From positions 1,116,001-1,180,000 of the forward strand of contig SRSI01000077.1 in assembly GCA_005656395.1 (NCBI GenBank): a stretch of DNA of 64,000 nt. The letters run 5' to 3'. The notes below the pieces were generated by a model. It was given only the letters and a program-made list of their open reading frames with translations. It did not search any database and was not told the DNA's origin. The translations under genes and the position numbers were made by a program. Positions 1 to 11,133 of the stretch are shown one piece after another (within the stretch, counting starts at the first letter, position 1; each line of letters opens with the position of its first letter). This DNA is from Strongyloides papillosus. Taxonomy: Eukaryota; Nematoda; Chromadorea; Rhabditida; Strongyloididae.

Positions 1-543
1 TTTTTAATTTTTCTGATTCCACAGATGATGACAAAGATTTTCTTCTAGAATATTTATCTATTGGAGTAGAACTTCTTATTATTGGTTTTATCTTCTTGTC
101 ATTTAGTATGTCCAAATTTTTTACTTTATACTTACGGGCTCCACCAAACAAAGAACTTGTATCTGATTCATTATTATTTGAGTCACGATCATGTGAAATA
201 TTAATATTTCCATCCTTATTTCTTGTTATAATATTCATATTTTGATCTTTATCAGTAAGAATTCCACCAGAGCTACTAAGTGTGCTTTCTTCAGTTCTGC
301 TTTCATTATATCCATTGTTTGTTTTTGGTTGATTAGAAAAAGAGACCTTCAATCCATTATTTCTTCTAATTAAATTTTTTCGTTTATTTTTTAATTCATT
401 TGGAGTTATTTTAATTTTTTTTGTAATTGACCCATTAGCGACTTTACTTGAAACTCTTTTTGTGGAAAATTGAATAGTAGATCCTTTATTATTTTTAATT
501 ATACCAGGAACCTTAATGTTGTTTTTCTTTTCTGCTTGTGACA
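1..543 (-). CDS. N-terminal part of an unidentified basic, Ser/Asn-rich protein (runs off the left edge)
   Basis: An ATG at 543 opens a reading frame that stays open for 181 codons to base 1 and continues beyond the window. The protein begins MSQAEKKNNIKVPG and is rich in Lys, Arg, Ser and Asn, with possible nuclear-localisation-like clusters (KKIKIT, NKRKN) and basic-Ser sites such as SRRKSLSS. No folded domain, membrane segment or zinc motif is visible. An uninterrupted frame of this length in such A+T-rich DNA, together with ordinary codon use, argues that it is coding. It lies 672 bp downstream of RPB9 on the same strand. The low-complexity composition suggests a disordered, perhaps nuclear or chromatin-associated protein; this is inference and I do not recognise the family. 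Confidence 0.75.
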
Positions 544-1215
544 TTTAAACATAAAACGATTGATCTTTCTAATTTATAATAAGTAAAAAACTGACTAAAT
601 TTGACTTTCTTGCAACAAAATTCAATTTGTTAAATAACAGAGAATTTTAGAATAAATTTTTCTAAAAAACCTTTGAATATATAATCACAATATATGGATA
701 TTACCATTAATTTATTTAAATTTCCAAATTCTTTCTAATATTATTAAAAATTGACATAAAATATTTGAATTTTCCAGAAATTGTATATTTACCATTTTTA
801 AGTTAGTAAAAAATTGAAAGTTAATAGTAAAATTGAATAATATTATGCTAAAATATTAATATTTTATATTTTTCTTTTGTTATCATTAAAACTACAAATA
901 AAAATTTCTTGAATTTTCTAGTCTGCAAATTCATAATAACTTCCTATAGTTGCAATAAGAATACACATTGTCCTATCGTTTTTTATAGTACTAAAACTAC
1001 ACGTTATTTGAAAACCATCATTTAAAATTCTAATATTTCGCTGAGAATGCCTTTGTAAATTTTTTTAAAAAAAACCTTTTATAAAGTTAATAAAACACAT
1101 AAAATGGAAATTTTTGAAAAAAAAAAACTACAAAGATAATTAAAAATTATATTAAAGAATACGCAAACTAGACAAAATGTACAAGTAATTAAAAATAAAA
1201 AATTAATAATACAAA
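544..1215. other. Intergenic, no gene seen
   Basis: A+T-rich spacer between the start of the partial gene at 1-543 and the stop of RPB9, both on the minus strand. It should hold the promoter or trans-splice site of the left-hand gene and the RPB9 3' UTR. Apart from homopolymer runs I see no recognisable element. Confidence 0.5.
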
Positions 1216-1678
1216 TTATTCACACCATCTATGACAGCACTCCGGATTTTTGCAAGCATAATATAACCTCATCTCGTCCTCAGCTTTTCTAGTTTGTGCA
1301 TGGAAAAAGACGCTCTGCTGATTGCCACATACAGGACAAGGGTGTTCTTCAGTCGTCGGCAAAGTTGGATCTTGGTAAATTTCAGGAACAATATGTCTTA
1401 GTTCACTAAAATAAGAAACTATCAAATTCTAACAAATAATTAAACGTACTCAACATCTTGAATGAGTTTATTGACATAAATACAATTAGAATCATCGTCT
1501 TGGCGAAAGTCACAATGTCTACAAGCAAACTGCAATTTCTTCCTATCCTTATCTTCTTGTGGATATAACATATTATTGCTAAAAATTCCAATAATAAAAA
1601 ATTTTGTTAATCTATTGGTATTTACCACTCTGGACAGAATTTTATCCCGACATAACGTAAAGTATCTCCAGAATCCAT
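1216..1678 (-). CDS. rpb-9: DNA-directed RNA polymerase II subunit RPB9 (three exons)
   Basis: Exons 1678-1626, 1578-1450 and 1405-1216 join in frame to a 123-residue protein, a typical RPB9 length. RPB9 is a small zinc-binding subunit of RNA polymerase II that sits near the jaw and affects start-site choice, fidelity and TFIIS-stimulated cleavage. The first zinc ribbon is formed by C15-x2-C18 (FCPECNNMLYP) and C37-x2-C40 (ACRHCDF). The second is CPVC followed by CKNPEC, within the signature AEDEMRLYY. The SQDPTLP-like segment ([14 protein letters not shown]) between the ribbons is also typical. The two introns are 47 and 44 bp. The C15/C18 pair is only restored after splicing, because the codon for C18 is split between exons 1 and 2. 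All eight zinc ligands are present. Identity is confident. Confidence 0.97.
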
Positions 1679-3186
1679 CTTCTTAGAACTATTAACTAGA
1701 ACAAATACTTACCGCCAGTAGAAATAATTTTAATGCGACACCTACAAGTACTCACATTGCTAAATTTCCGCTAAGAGATTCTTCTCAAGAGAAAAATAAA
1801 AAAAAAAGTGAAATATGCATGGCAAATCTAATCTCTTTATACATTAAATTCATTTATAGATTAGAAAGGATAATTTTTTAATCAAAAAGATCTTAAAATA
1901 AATAATAATTTTCCCAATCATTAGTCAGAATAGTTTTCTGCATTAAAACGTCTTTTACTTACACACAAAAAAGGACACAGGACAGACTAAAATGTTAGCA
2001 GATTTGTCCCACCTATTAAATTCTAATATTTTGATGTAAGACAAATTTTATAGCAACTATTTTATGTATGAAGATTAAAGGAAGATTAAAAATAATAGAA
2101 ATAAGTTGCTACTTTTCTATGATACTATTTTTATCCTAAAACTTGAGTTGTCTCCTACACTACATTGCTAAATACAAGATTATATTTTAATTTTATGTAA
2201 AATTATTAATACTGTTATAAAGAGCGTTTTTTAGGATACTGTAATCTCTTTTTTATTATGTTTTAGTAGTTCAAATTATTAAAAACTGTATTTTCTTATA
2301 AAAATATACCCATCTGTTAGTTCGAATTTTTTTGTAATGTCTTTCAGGGTCATCTACAAAAATTAAACTTATGAAAAGTTTTAAAACATTATGCACTTTT
2401 ACTTTTAGTAGAAAATAACATTGAAATATTTTAGTTTTAAATAATACAAATGCTAATCTTTGATTAATAATACTTCATGTGACAAAATAGTTATTGTTTT
2501 TTACTATTATTGTTATGAAATTTCTAAACTTGTTGTTGTTAGTGGAATGTTTAAGAGAATGATAATTGTTAAAAAATTTACAACTTTCCACGAAATTGAC
2601 TTATAATAACGCATTTCACAATAAACTATAAAAAACAGGTCAGACCCTAAGATAAGCATAATATCATAAAAAAATATCGAGATTAAGAAAGGTTACATTA
2701 TTTCAAAATATCGAACGTATATATTTTTGTAAAAAAACAACAAGATTTATTTGATAACCTAATATTTTGCGTCGATTACAACATTTTTTTTGTCGCTTGA
2801 TATTTTTAAAATTTGAGTAATGTTTAATTTTTTTAACTGTTGGGATATTTTACTACTTTGTCAAGATCTGTCTTTTTTATTTTTCCTATGTAGTAATCAT
2901 TGGATAAAGTACAGTAAAATTAATATGATATCACTATTAAATTTTAATTTATTTATTTAAAATAATTTTAAAATCTCTAAGTACAAGTAAAGTAAGGCAA
3001 AAAATTCTAACAACAAAATTGGTAATATATTATCTATTTTAACACAAATAATTTAAGCATATACAATCAAATAAATCATAATAGTAAAAGTTTTTTAAAA
3101 TATATATAAAACCGAAGTATGGTACAAAAGCTATTTGGTATGCTAAAAATTGCAATGACAATGTTGTATTTATAAGATGATCATAA
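1679..3186. other. Intergenic, no gene seen
   Basis: A 1.5-kb A+T-rich region between the RPB9 start and the TAF3 stop, both on the minus strand. It should hold the RPB9 promoter and the TAF3 3' UTR. No coding exon with convincing protein features was found. Its right part (about 2768-2895) holds one copy of a diverged dispersed repeat that is listed separately. Confidence 0.5.
2768..2895 (+). repeat. Copy 1 of a diverged dispersed repeat
   Basis: The core (about 2808-2872) resembles 9438-9501 on the same strand. Shared blocks include AAAATTTG(A/G)GTAA, TTTAATTTTTTTAAC and GTTGGGA(T/C)ATTTTA(C/T)TACTT, followed by TCAAGAT(C)TGTC-like sequence. Both copies start near a GCG triplet and end near TATGTAG. 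The match has substitutions and small indels, so it is an old repeat. No terminal inverted repeats or open frame are visible. Confidence 0.45.
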
Positions 3187-6143
3187 TTATATTTTCATTT
3201 TTTTTGAAGAACTACTTTTGTTAAGATCTTTGGAATTTTTACGTTTCCTTTCTTTGTTTTTTTCTTTTTTAAGACAATCTTCACAGTACCATGATTCATG
3301 TTCTGCTGGTGCTACTATAAGGCCGACACAATGAAAATGATACCAACATTCACATGTATCACAACCAACCATCTCTGCATCTTCATTATAAGCTACATGG
3401 CATTTTGGGCATATCCAAAGTTTTTCTTCATCATCACCACCATTACCACTAATTGAAGGAATAATCGCTGCTGGTGGCGTTTCCCCTAGTGGCAAGAGCA
3501 TAGATTTACCATTGTCTTCACTATATGAAGGCGATTTCTTATGAGGTAGTAATACATTTGTCATATTCGCACCAGAAGACTGCTTAATCGGACTTCCCTT
3601 TTTTGTGTTAATAGAGGAACTCTCATTACTTTTCTTTTTCTTTTCTTTTTTATCTTTATTTTTTGGTGGTGATACACCAAAATTATTTAGTATGTTTTTG
3701 ACCTGTGATTTACCCCGTTCTTCTTTCTCAATGTCTAAAGGACCACTACCTGGTCTAGAAAAAGACATAGGTGTAATTGGTCTTTTAATTGGTGATGATT
3801 CTTTAGTGACAATATTATTATCTTCTTTTATGTTGTCTTTAGTAGTAGAATGACTAGTAGGTACTTGAATTTTGCTTTCCTTAGCCATTTTCTCTTTTAA
3901 ATTACGAATATAATCAGAACCATTATCGTTAAATGAACCTACCACGATTGGTATTGTCGCAGGCTCTGCTATCTTTTTTTTATCTTTATCTTTTCTTTTA
4001 ATTTTACTTTTTAACATATCTGGATTTATTGTGGGAAAAGATATATTATTATCAACTTTTGGTGTTCCTTTTTCTTTATCTTTTTTGTGTTTCTTTTTTT
4101 CAATATTTAAACTATTTTGTTCATTAGTTTTTTCACATTTTATTTCATCATTCTGTTTTGCTGTTACAATTGGTGTACTAGTAGTATCATTAATTGGTGG
4201 CATCTTAATTTTTAAATCTTCAACAACTAATCCATCATTTAATGATTTATTTAGTACTGGACTATAGGCACCTTTTGGATTAATTAAAGGAGATGTTATA
4301 GGAGTTGTTGTTGTTACCCTTGGACTGGTAACAGAGGAATTTGTCCTTTTAAAGGTAAGTTTTATTGGAAGTTTCTTTTCTATCGGTGTAAATATAGATG
4401 AAATACTAGCAGCATCTGAATTGTCCGAAGATTTAACATCAATTGACAATGGTTGTAGACTTTTGCTAGATATTCCTAATTGTTCAACTTTTTTATCACT
4501 TTCGCCCAAATTTATACTTTGTAAGAGTCTTTCTCGTTCTTCTCTCTTACGCCTCTTCTTTTCACGTTTCTTTTCTTTGCGTTCACGCTTCTCACGTTTT
4601 TCTCTTTCTTTGTCAGTTTCAATAACGTCATTTGATTTGTTTTGAATCTTATGGGATATAGAGGATAACTTAGATACTTCTTTAGTTATTCCTATTTTGG
4701 GTGTTGACTCTGCAAGTGGAATAGTTGAACTAATATTCAAAAAACTACTGTCATTAAACCTATTAGTACTATTTTGATAAGAACTATTAATTTTGGAAAT
4801 ATTGTTTGCTGGTGTATCAAATTTGAGACCAGAAAAGTCTGTTGCAGGTTTTGAGTGATCTTCTTTAACTTTATGTACTTTCTTAGGAGGAACTTTCAGT
4901 TGTGATGGTAAAAGTGACGTAGGTGGAGAAGATACCACGTTTTTGAGAACATTTTCAATAGTCATATCAATAGAATCCTCTTTAGAAGATTGCTTATTTT
5001 TCTTTTGAGCTAATTGAGAAGGTTGTTGTGTTTGAAGTCCTTTTTGTTGATGATTACCGTAGGATTGTTGCTCTTGAATATTAGTACTATTGTTAACATA
5101 TCTTTGAAAGGCTTGACCAAGTAACTGTGCATTAGTTTGTGTTTTATGTAAAGAAAAACTCTGAGATACAAATTTTGAAAGCATATCACATTGAGCGAGT
5201 AAATTAAGTTGAGCAGCAGCTTCAGGTTGAAACTTCCCCAATCCAAACATCGCTGCAGCAGCACTATAATTTGACACAAGCTGATGTATAAAGGCTTGAT
5301 TGGAAAAATCATTTAAATTAGCATTATCAAGTAAAGGAACATTTGTAGATGATGGTTTTGAGGACGAAGCTACCTCAGGAATTTTGGGAGATTTGCAAGT
5401 ATTACTAGAATTCTTTGAATTATCCACTTTAGAAAGATCACGTTTAGGAAATTTAATTTTAACAGATTCCTCTGAATCTTTATTTTCAACCTTAGCAGGT
5501 TCTTGTGGTGGTTTTGGTTTTTTAGTAGACACGATTTCAAATCCTAAATCGGTGACTTTTTGTCCCTTAAATAATGTTAGAAATTTTGATTTTGCAAATT
5601 TCTCACCACTATTAATTTCAATATTTTTTTGATTTTCTTCATTATTCTCTACTGGTGCAATATTTTCTTCTTCCACTTTGTCAAGATCTTGCGAAGTATC
5701 ATCTTTCACAGGTTTCTCCCTGCTTATAACCTGATTTCTTTCAACAATAAATGGAACATCATGATAAGTATCTCTTTTTGGCATATCAATTTGTTTAACA
5801 AAATCAGATATTTCAGAAACTTTATTATGCATTGTTCTTAAACTATGAAAGACATCGTTTACACTTGGTTCAACTCGATTAGCTATATAATAAAATAAAA
5901 ATACATCATTAGAGAAAAGAAAAAATTTTTACTTTAATATTTACCTAAATTGGCAAAATTGATCGTTCTTTTACTTAAAGTGCAGAAATATGTTTCAAAC
6001 AATCTAATTAATTCAGTTAATGCCTCAACAGTCACTCCTGAAAACCCGATATCTTCAAGAATGATAGCCATTGTTTTCGTAACCTCATCTCTAATACACT
6101 CTTCTGGCCCTTGTATTAAGGGATCCATTGGACATTCAACCAT
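3187..6143 (-). CDS. taf-3: TFIID subunit TAF3: histone fold plus H3K4me3-reading PHD finger
   Basis: Exons 6143-5945 and 5882-3187 are joined through a 62-bp intron (codon G|CT), giving 964 residues. This is close to vertebrate TAF3 in size and plan. TAF3 pairs with TAF10 in TFIID and reads H3K4me3 at promoters. Residues 1-75 look like the Bromo_TP histone fold (ILEDIGFSGVTVEALTELI). The middle 750 residues are disordered, with Lys/Arg-rich tracts (REKREKRERKEKKREKKRRK). At 889-938 there is a C4HC3 PHD finger: CPKC, GCDTC, WYHFHC, CEDC. The two tryptophans expected to form the methyl-lysine cage are present (W889 before CPKC and W913 in CWYHFHC). A basic tail of about 25 residues follows. 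The start at 6143 is supported by an in-frame stop just upstream. Open frames on the opposite strand are shadows of the Lys-rich repeats. Confidence 0.93.
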
Positions 6144-7665
6144 TAGACACGTTATTATCAGTTTTTCGGCATATATTTAGACGAAATATAATAAAAAATT
6201 TACAAAAAGAAAGTCAATCTACAAGACACAAAAACATTAAATTTCTAACCATGTAAGGTACATAGTGTACCACTAGAAATGTACTAGTGTCGTTCCAAGA
6301 CTATACATTAAGTATGTGCATTTTTGTATTGAACCATATCTTTATGGATGGAAAATTCTATTTCTTTTTTAATTTTTTATATTTAAAATTAAAATTTTGA
6401 GGAAGAAAGATATAGATTTCAAAGTTAATTTTGTTATTTGAAATACTTAAACTGGCCGATACTTAATTGAAAGTCAGCAAAATGTATTTTTCAGGCTGTT
6501 ATTATGTTTCTACCCGTAAATTATGTAGAAATAAAATAAATAAACAAGGGATGGAATTTCGACAGTTAATTTACTTTTTGATTACTATTAATTAGAAAAA
6601 AAGCAGCAAAATTTATTACATTTTATTCGGTTATCTACGACTAACGAGTAAATTAAAAAAAAACTATGTAATGTTTTATAGGCTTTTAATTTATTTATGA
6701 TTACATTATTAAGTAGATTTTCTATTGTGGTAAAAGCAATGCGAAACATATTAAAATGGAGAGGAAAAATGTTTAAAAAAAATTCTACTGTGAAAAAATT
6801 TGTATCTTAATACTATATCATATATCTTCTTTGTAAAAAAATACTAACATTCATTAAAACTTTTTTGAAACTAAATTAAATAGTGCTTGTAATGTTACGT
6901 TATATCCCAAGTAAAACTAATTATTTTGAATAAATTTCTTTATAGATCGTCTATAGTAACAAATAATAGTTTACAATATCTATCAAAACATTGATGATTA
7001 AAAATTAGACATATTTAATGTTTAGGTTTTCGAAATTGACAATTGTGAATGACAATGGTTTGTTAAATGATTGTGATTAATTAATTTTTTTTAGATCATA
7101 TCTTCAATTTTAATGTGAAATAAATAAACAAATTGACTTTTATTAACAATATACAATCGTTTTGACTCTGGAAATTTCATAATTTTCTATACATTTTTAA
7201 TTTTTACTAGACGTTGGGAGAGTTTAATTTCTTTCTAGTGTAAGAAGTAAAATTATTCTAACAAAAAGTCAGATAAATTTCATCGTATCATTAGAAAAAT
7301 TTCTTTGTTTTGTGAAAATAAATAACAATACAATTAAAAACATTCTAAAAATATTTATTATCAAATAGAATCCTTACAAAGATAAACAACTATAGTTATA
7401 TGTTTTATATTTTATTGCTAATAAGTGGCCAAATTGTAAATGTACCAATCTATTATACTCTTTAAATAATATTCTCCATACACAACTTGACACAACTTTA
7501 AAACGAATTCTAAAAGTTCTAAAATGAATAACATAGAGATTTATATACAAATGATGATTTACCTTTTGGACATGTTATTACATTGTCCCAATATGAGCAG
7601 TAAATCTCTTGAAATGGATTTCTTTAAATGTCATTTCTCTTATAGCACATAATTTTTGATGAAAA
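6144..7665. other. Divergent intergenic region between TAF3 and the LRAT-like gene
   Basis: A 1.5-kb A+T-rich spacer between two divergently transcribed genes, so it should hold both promoters. The only structure noted is at 6257-6288: the perfect palindromic stem GGTACA-TAG-TGTACC immediately followed by CACTAG-(7 bp)-CTAGTG. These two small inverted repeats overlap by their shared CAC region. No convincing exon is present. Confidence 0.45.
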
Positions 7666-8151
7666 ATGTCTTCTGGATTCTTATTTAATTCTAATGATGC
7701 TACCAATAATTCAATCAGACCACCATACTATGACGATCAAAAATATAAGGGATCAGAGATTTATTCACCAAACAGAAGATCAATAGAGACAATATATGTT
7801 TCTACAGATGAAATTAAGGAGTCACTAAAACCAGGAGATATTTTGGAATTTAAATACACCTTATTTAACCATTTTGCTATTTTTCTTGGAATCTACAATA
7901 ATGCATACATTTTAGTTCATTTCCGTGTAGTAGGACCATCACCTTGTATCAAGCATGATGTCTTTATTGAATCTATGAAAAGTCATAAGAAAGTTAGAAT
8001 TAATAATATGTATGATCATGACTTAAAACGAAGAATAAGATCAGCAGATGAAATAAGAAAGTTGGCATTGGAGAAATTAGTTGATCATAAAGCATATAAT
8101 ATAATTACTTATAATTGTAAAGATTTTGTAAAAGATTTGAAATATTACTAA
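7666..8151 (+). CDS. LRAT-like / NlpC-P60 superfamily protein, single exon
   Basis: A single uninterrupted frame encodes 161 residues. From residue 55 it follows the LRAT/HRASLS pattern: the opening motif PGDILEF (56-62), a first His in FNHFAIFLG (H69), a second His in YILVHF (H85), and the C-terminal Cys in YNCKDFV (C151) where LRAT proteins have NCEHFV. These three residues are the expected catalytic set of this papain-like fold, whose members are acyltransferases or phospholipases A acting on membrane lipids. Nematodes also have developmental members such as EGL-26. The protein ends only 10 residues after C151 and lacks the C-terminal transmembrane anchor of HRASLS enzymes. The first 50 residues are polar and unrelated to the family core. 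Substrate is unknown. An AATAAA lies 28 bp after the stop. Confidence 0.8.
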   Translation: MSSGFLFNSNDATNNSIRPPYYDDQKYKGSEIYSPNRRSIETIYVSTDEIKESLKPGDILEFKYTLFNHFAIFLGIYNNAYILVHFRVVGPSPCIKHDVFIESMKSHKKVRINNMYDHDLKRRIRSADEIRKLALEKLVDHKAYNIITYNCKDFVKDLKYY

Positions 8152-8179
8152 CAATTGAAATTTCTTTTTATTATTTGCC

Positions 8180-8185
8180 AATAAA
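8180..8185 (+). terminator. Poly(A) signal of the LRAT-like gene
   Basis: A canonical AATAAA begins 28 bp after the stop codon at 8151. A second one occurs around 8214. Confidence 0.55.
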
Positions 8186-10571
8186 CTTGAGTTAAATATG
8201 AGTAAAAAAATCTAAATAAAGATTAAAGATCGATCAAAAGTGTAGTATTAGTTCACATTGTAATGTGGTAAAATTTCAAATAAATTTGTTATATTAATTA
8301 AAGCAATTATAAGTGTAAATTTACTTAATTAAAAATATAATTCGTTATGTTTGTACTTAGCCTAATATATTTCTCTTTTAGAAAATAAATAACATTTACG
8401 GCATCCATTTTTTAACATATTCCATGTATAAAATATCTAAAAATTCTGAAATAGAATAATATTAAGTATATTTACACGAACTACTAATATCGTAAACAAG
8501 ACGTCTTGAATATAATTCATCTATTTTTAATCTCCAGTATTTACAGCAAAAAAATTGAAGGCTATATAATTTTGCGGACACAAATGTCCTTTTGGATTAT
8601 TATATTATATTGTTCAGAAATAAATGTCTGTTTTTAATCCTTAATTTGAAATATCATAACTCAGTCAGAAATTTGTAATCTCACATAAAATAAAAAGCAC
8701 TAGATTCAACGCATTGTTGTCCATATTTTAAAAGTTTAACAATCTCATCTAAAAAATTACAGTTTTTAGAATCCAAAATATGCAAGACGTGAGATTTTAG
8801 GTATTCGAATTTAATTACCATTTTCTCTTTCAAATGAAGCACCATATATAGGAATAAATGATAATATGTTAGAAGAAGTTTAGTGAGTAAAATATGTGAG
8901 ATCCAGTTCTATTCCTTAGTTAGTTTAATTTCTGCACAGTCATTTGTTGTAAAGTATGCGGTCAAGAACTACTAAAAAGTTAAAGTAAGCTACTCTAATT
9001 GACAAATATTGAGTTCAGAATCAACAATTTCTACTTTTTTTATCCAATTAATAAAAATATAGTTTTTTAATAGTTCATGGAGTTGGGGTAGACAATTATA
9101 TCTCCATTAGGAAGTACTTTGAATTAACAATTTATAGTTTAATTCCATAGCAAATCATAATCTAAATGTATGTCAAGTTTTTAGGCTATTTCAATTAGCT
9201 TTGTCTAAGTTTGAGCTTATAAAAGAAAATAATACAAAAATCGATTTTGACTTAGTCTTTTTTATAATTAATAATAATTTTCTTATAAAAATAATAGGAA
9301 AGATTGTAAAAATGATAGAACTTAATCGGGTCTACAAAATGTTAAATATTTTGTAGCTCTAAGTAGCGTATACAGATATCACAATCATTTCCGTGTTGCT
9401 AGCGCAAAACTGACATTTATTTTTGAAGAACCTAATAAAATTTGGGTAAAATTTAATTTTTTTAACAGTTGGGACATTTTATTACTTCCATCAAGATTCG
9501 TCAAAATTTGTCCCATTTTTTTATGTAGGAAAGCTCTATAATTTATTTTAATGATTTTTTTTAAATAAATGACTATTTTATTGGTAAAATGAGCTTAAAT
9601 GCGTAAAATATATATTTTATGAAGAATATTTTAAAATTTACAATTATTAATCATTTTATAGGATTTGTTATTTTATTAATCCCTTTATTCTATATATTCT
9701 CTTTTTAATTTTTATAAATTACATTTTAATAAAATATATTTTATTTATTAATTTCATTTTATAATTTAACACTTGGATTCATTTTATTTTTCCAAATAAT
9801 AGTATTACATTACGTCATTTTTCGATATTAAATATTACTTTTCTTGTATGAACATAATCTTTTCTTAAGATTATATAAAAAATTAACTGTTATACTTTCA
9901 TGAAAAACATTTTAATTAATTTTTTTGTTGATACATGTAAAAATAGGATATGGTAAATATATTTTTAAGGCGATCTTGAAAACTTTCCAATAAACTACAA
10001 CTATAATGATTTTGAAATGCAAAGCATATTTTTGTCAGAGTTTTAAATGAAATTGTAGAAAATTTATTACTTTTTCTTTTAAATTACATTTATATATTTT
10101 TATTTTTAACAAGATTTATTTTTATACAATTATAAAAAGTAAAAGATCTAAGAATTTCTAAATATTAAAAATTATTTTTTTTATAATTTTTTAAGTTTAG
10201 AATGTACATTATATAAAATAACTAATACTAAATACTATTAAACCAACGAATAACTTGCTTTATTTTTATTCTTATCTTTTCTCTCAAAATTGAAATCACG
10301 AATAATTTTTATTTTAATTATAAGAACTTTAGGCATCGTACTTTTTTGTGTGAATTTTGCATGATATTAGAGAGCGTAAATTGTAAAAATAAAGTGTTTT
10401 TTAAAACACGAATTGAATGCTTTTCGGAACACTATCATATAGTGAACATGAAATACAATTGTTTCTAAATATATACAAAGAAAAAATAATAACTTAAAAT
10501 ACGTTATAGTATCACAACCATGTCATTGATGTGTGTTTATTTTGTAACATAGCATCAAATATCTTATAATG
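8186..10571. other. Intergenic, no intact gene seen
   Basis: A 2.4-kb non-coding stretch between the LRAT-like gene and the TTAA-flanked element. The part from about 8690 to 9420 is somewhat less A+T-rich and more complex than the rest, but all frames are closed and no domain motif could be read. It may be decayed sequence. The region also includes the second copy of a dispersed repeat at 9407-9530. Confidence 0.4.
9407..9530 (+). repeat. Copy 2 of a diverged dispersed repeat
   Basis: This is the partner of the copy at 2768-2895 and lies in the same orientation. The best-matching block is TTTAATTTTTTTAAC(A/T)GTTGGGA, followed by ATTTTA(T/C)TACTT and a TCAAGAT motif. It ends with a Y-rich run and TATGTAGG, as in copy 1. 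No coding content is visible. Confidence 0.45.
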
Positions 10572-11133
10572 TTAACACATTGACTGCCGTGTGCATTACA
10601 GGGTATGCACGTTTTTAAATTTTTAATTTTCTGTACAAGTAGTATGGTTTTCGATTCTTTTCTGCTAATAAACGAAGGAGATGGTTTGGAATAAGGGCGA
10701 CCATTGTCGAACTTAATTTAGTTAGGGTGTTGGTTGCCGGTGAGATTCAGTTTCACATTTTATTGAATCCAATGATCAATCTACAAAATATGTTTATTTA
10801 TTGCTATCATATTTAGAAGGAACTTTTATTTCAAAAAAACTGCAATAACTAACTGTTCAACAATGTTCGCTCTTATTCCGAACCATCTCTTTCATTCGTA
10901 AAAGTAGTATGATTTGAGATAAATTTGCAAAACCACCTGGATTTAAGCTTAAAAATATGCTGGTGGAAAAAGACAAAGATAGGAATGAAGCTGAAAATAC
11001 TATTAACATTGATAAAACTTTTCTTATTAGCAATTACTAACAGAAAAAAATCGAAAATCATACTACTTGTACAGAAAACTAGAAATTCAAAGACGTGCAT
11101 ACCCAGTAATGCACACGGCAGTCAATGTGTTAA
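10572..11133. mobile_element. piggyBac-like non-autonomous element with TTAA target duplication
   Basis: The 554-bp unit 10576-11129 is flanked on both sides by TTAA (10572-10575 and 11130-11133), the target site duplicated by piggyBac-superfamily elements. Its ends are long inverted repeats. The outer 24 bp (CACATTGACTGCCGTGTGCA plus TTAC) are identical, and the first 90 bp match with 8 mismatches. A second inverted pair of about 42 bp lies inside (10671-10712 and 10857-10899), containing GAGATGGTT(T/C)GGAATAAG. The right arm carries about 130 extra bases between its outer and inner repeats. The short open frames inside have no transposase features, so it would need a transposase from elsewhere. 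Assignment to piggyBac rests on the TTAA sites and arm structure. Confidence 0.85.

Noticed and set aside
3605..5841. Several plus-strand open frames inside TAF3
   Set aside because: They are antisense to Lys/Ser-rich coding sequence and consist of Phe/Leu/Ser runs. They lack any domain and the minus strand clearly codes TAF3.
8690..9420. Less A+T-rich patch as a possible unannotated gene or pseudogene
   Set aside because: All six frames are interrupted often and I could not read any recognisable protein segment or splice pattern.
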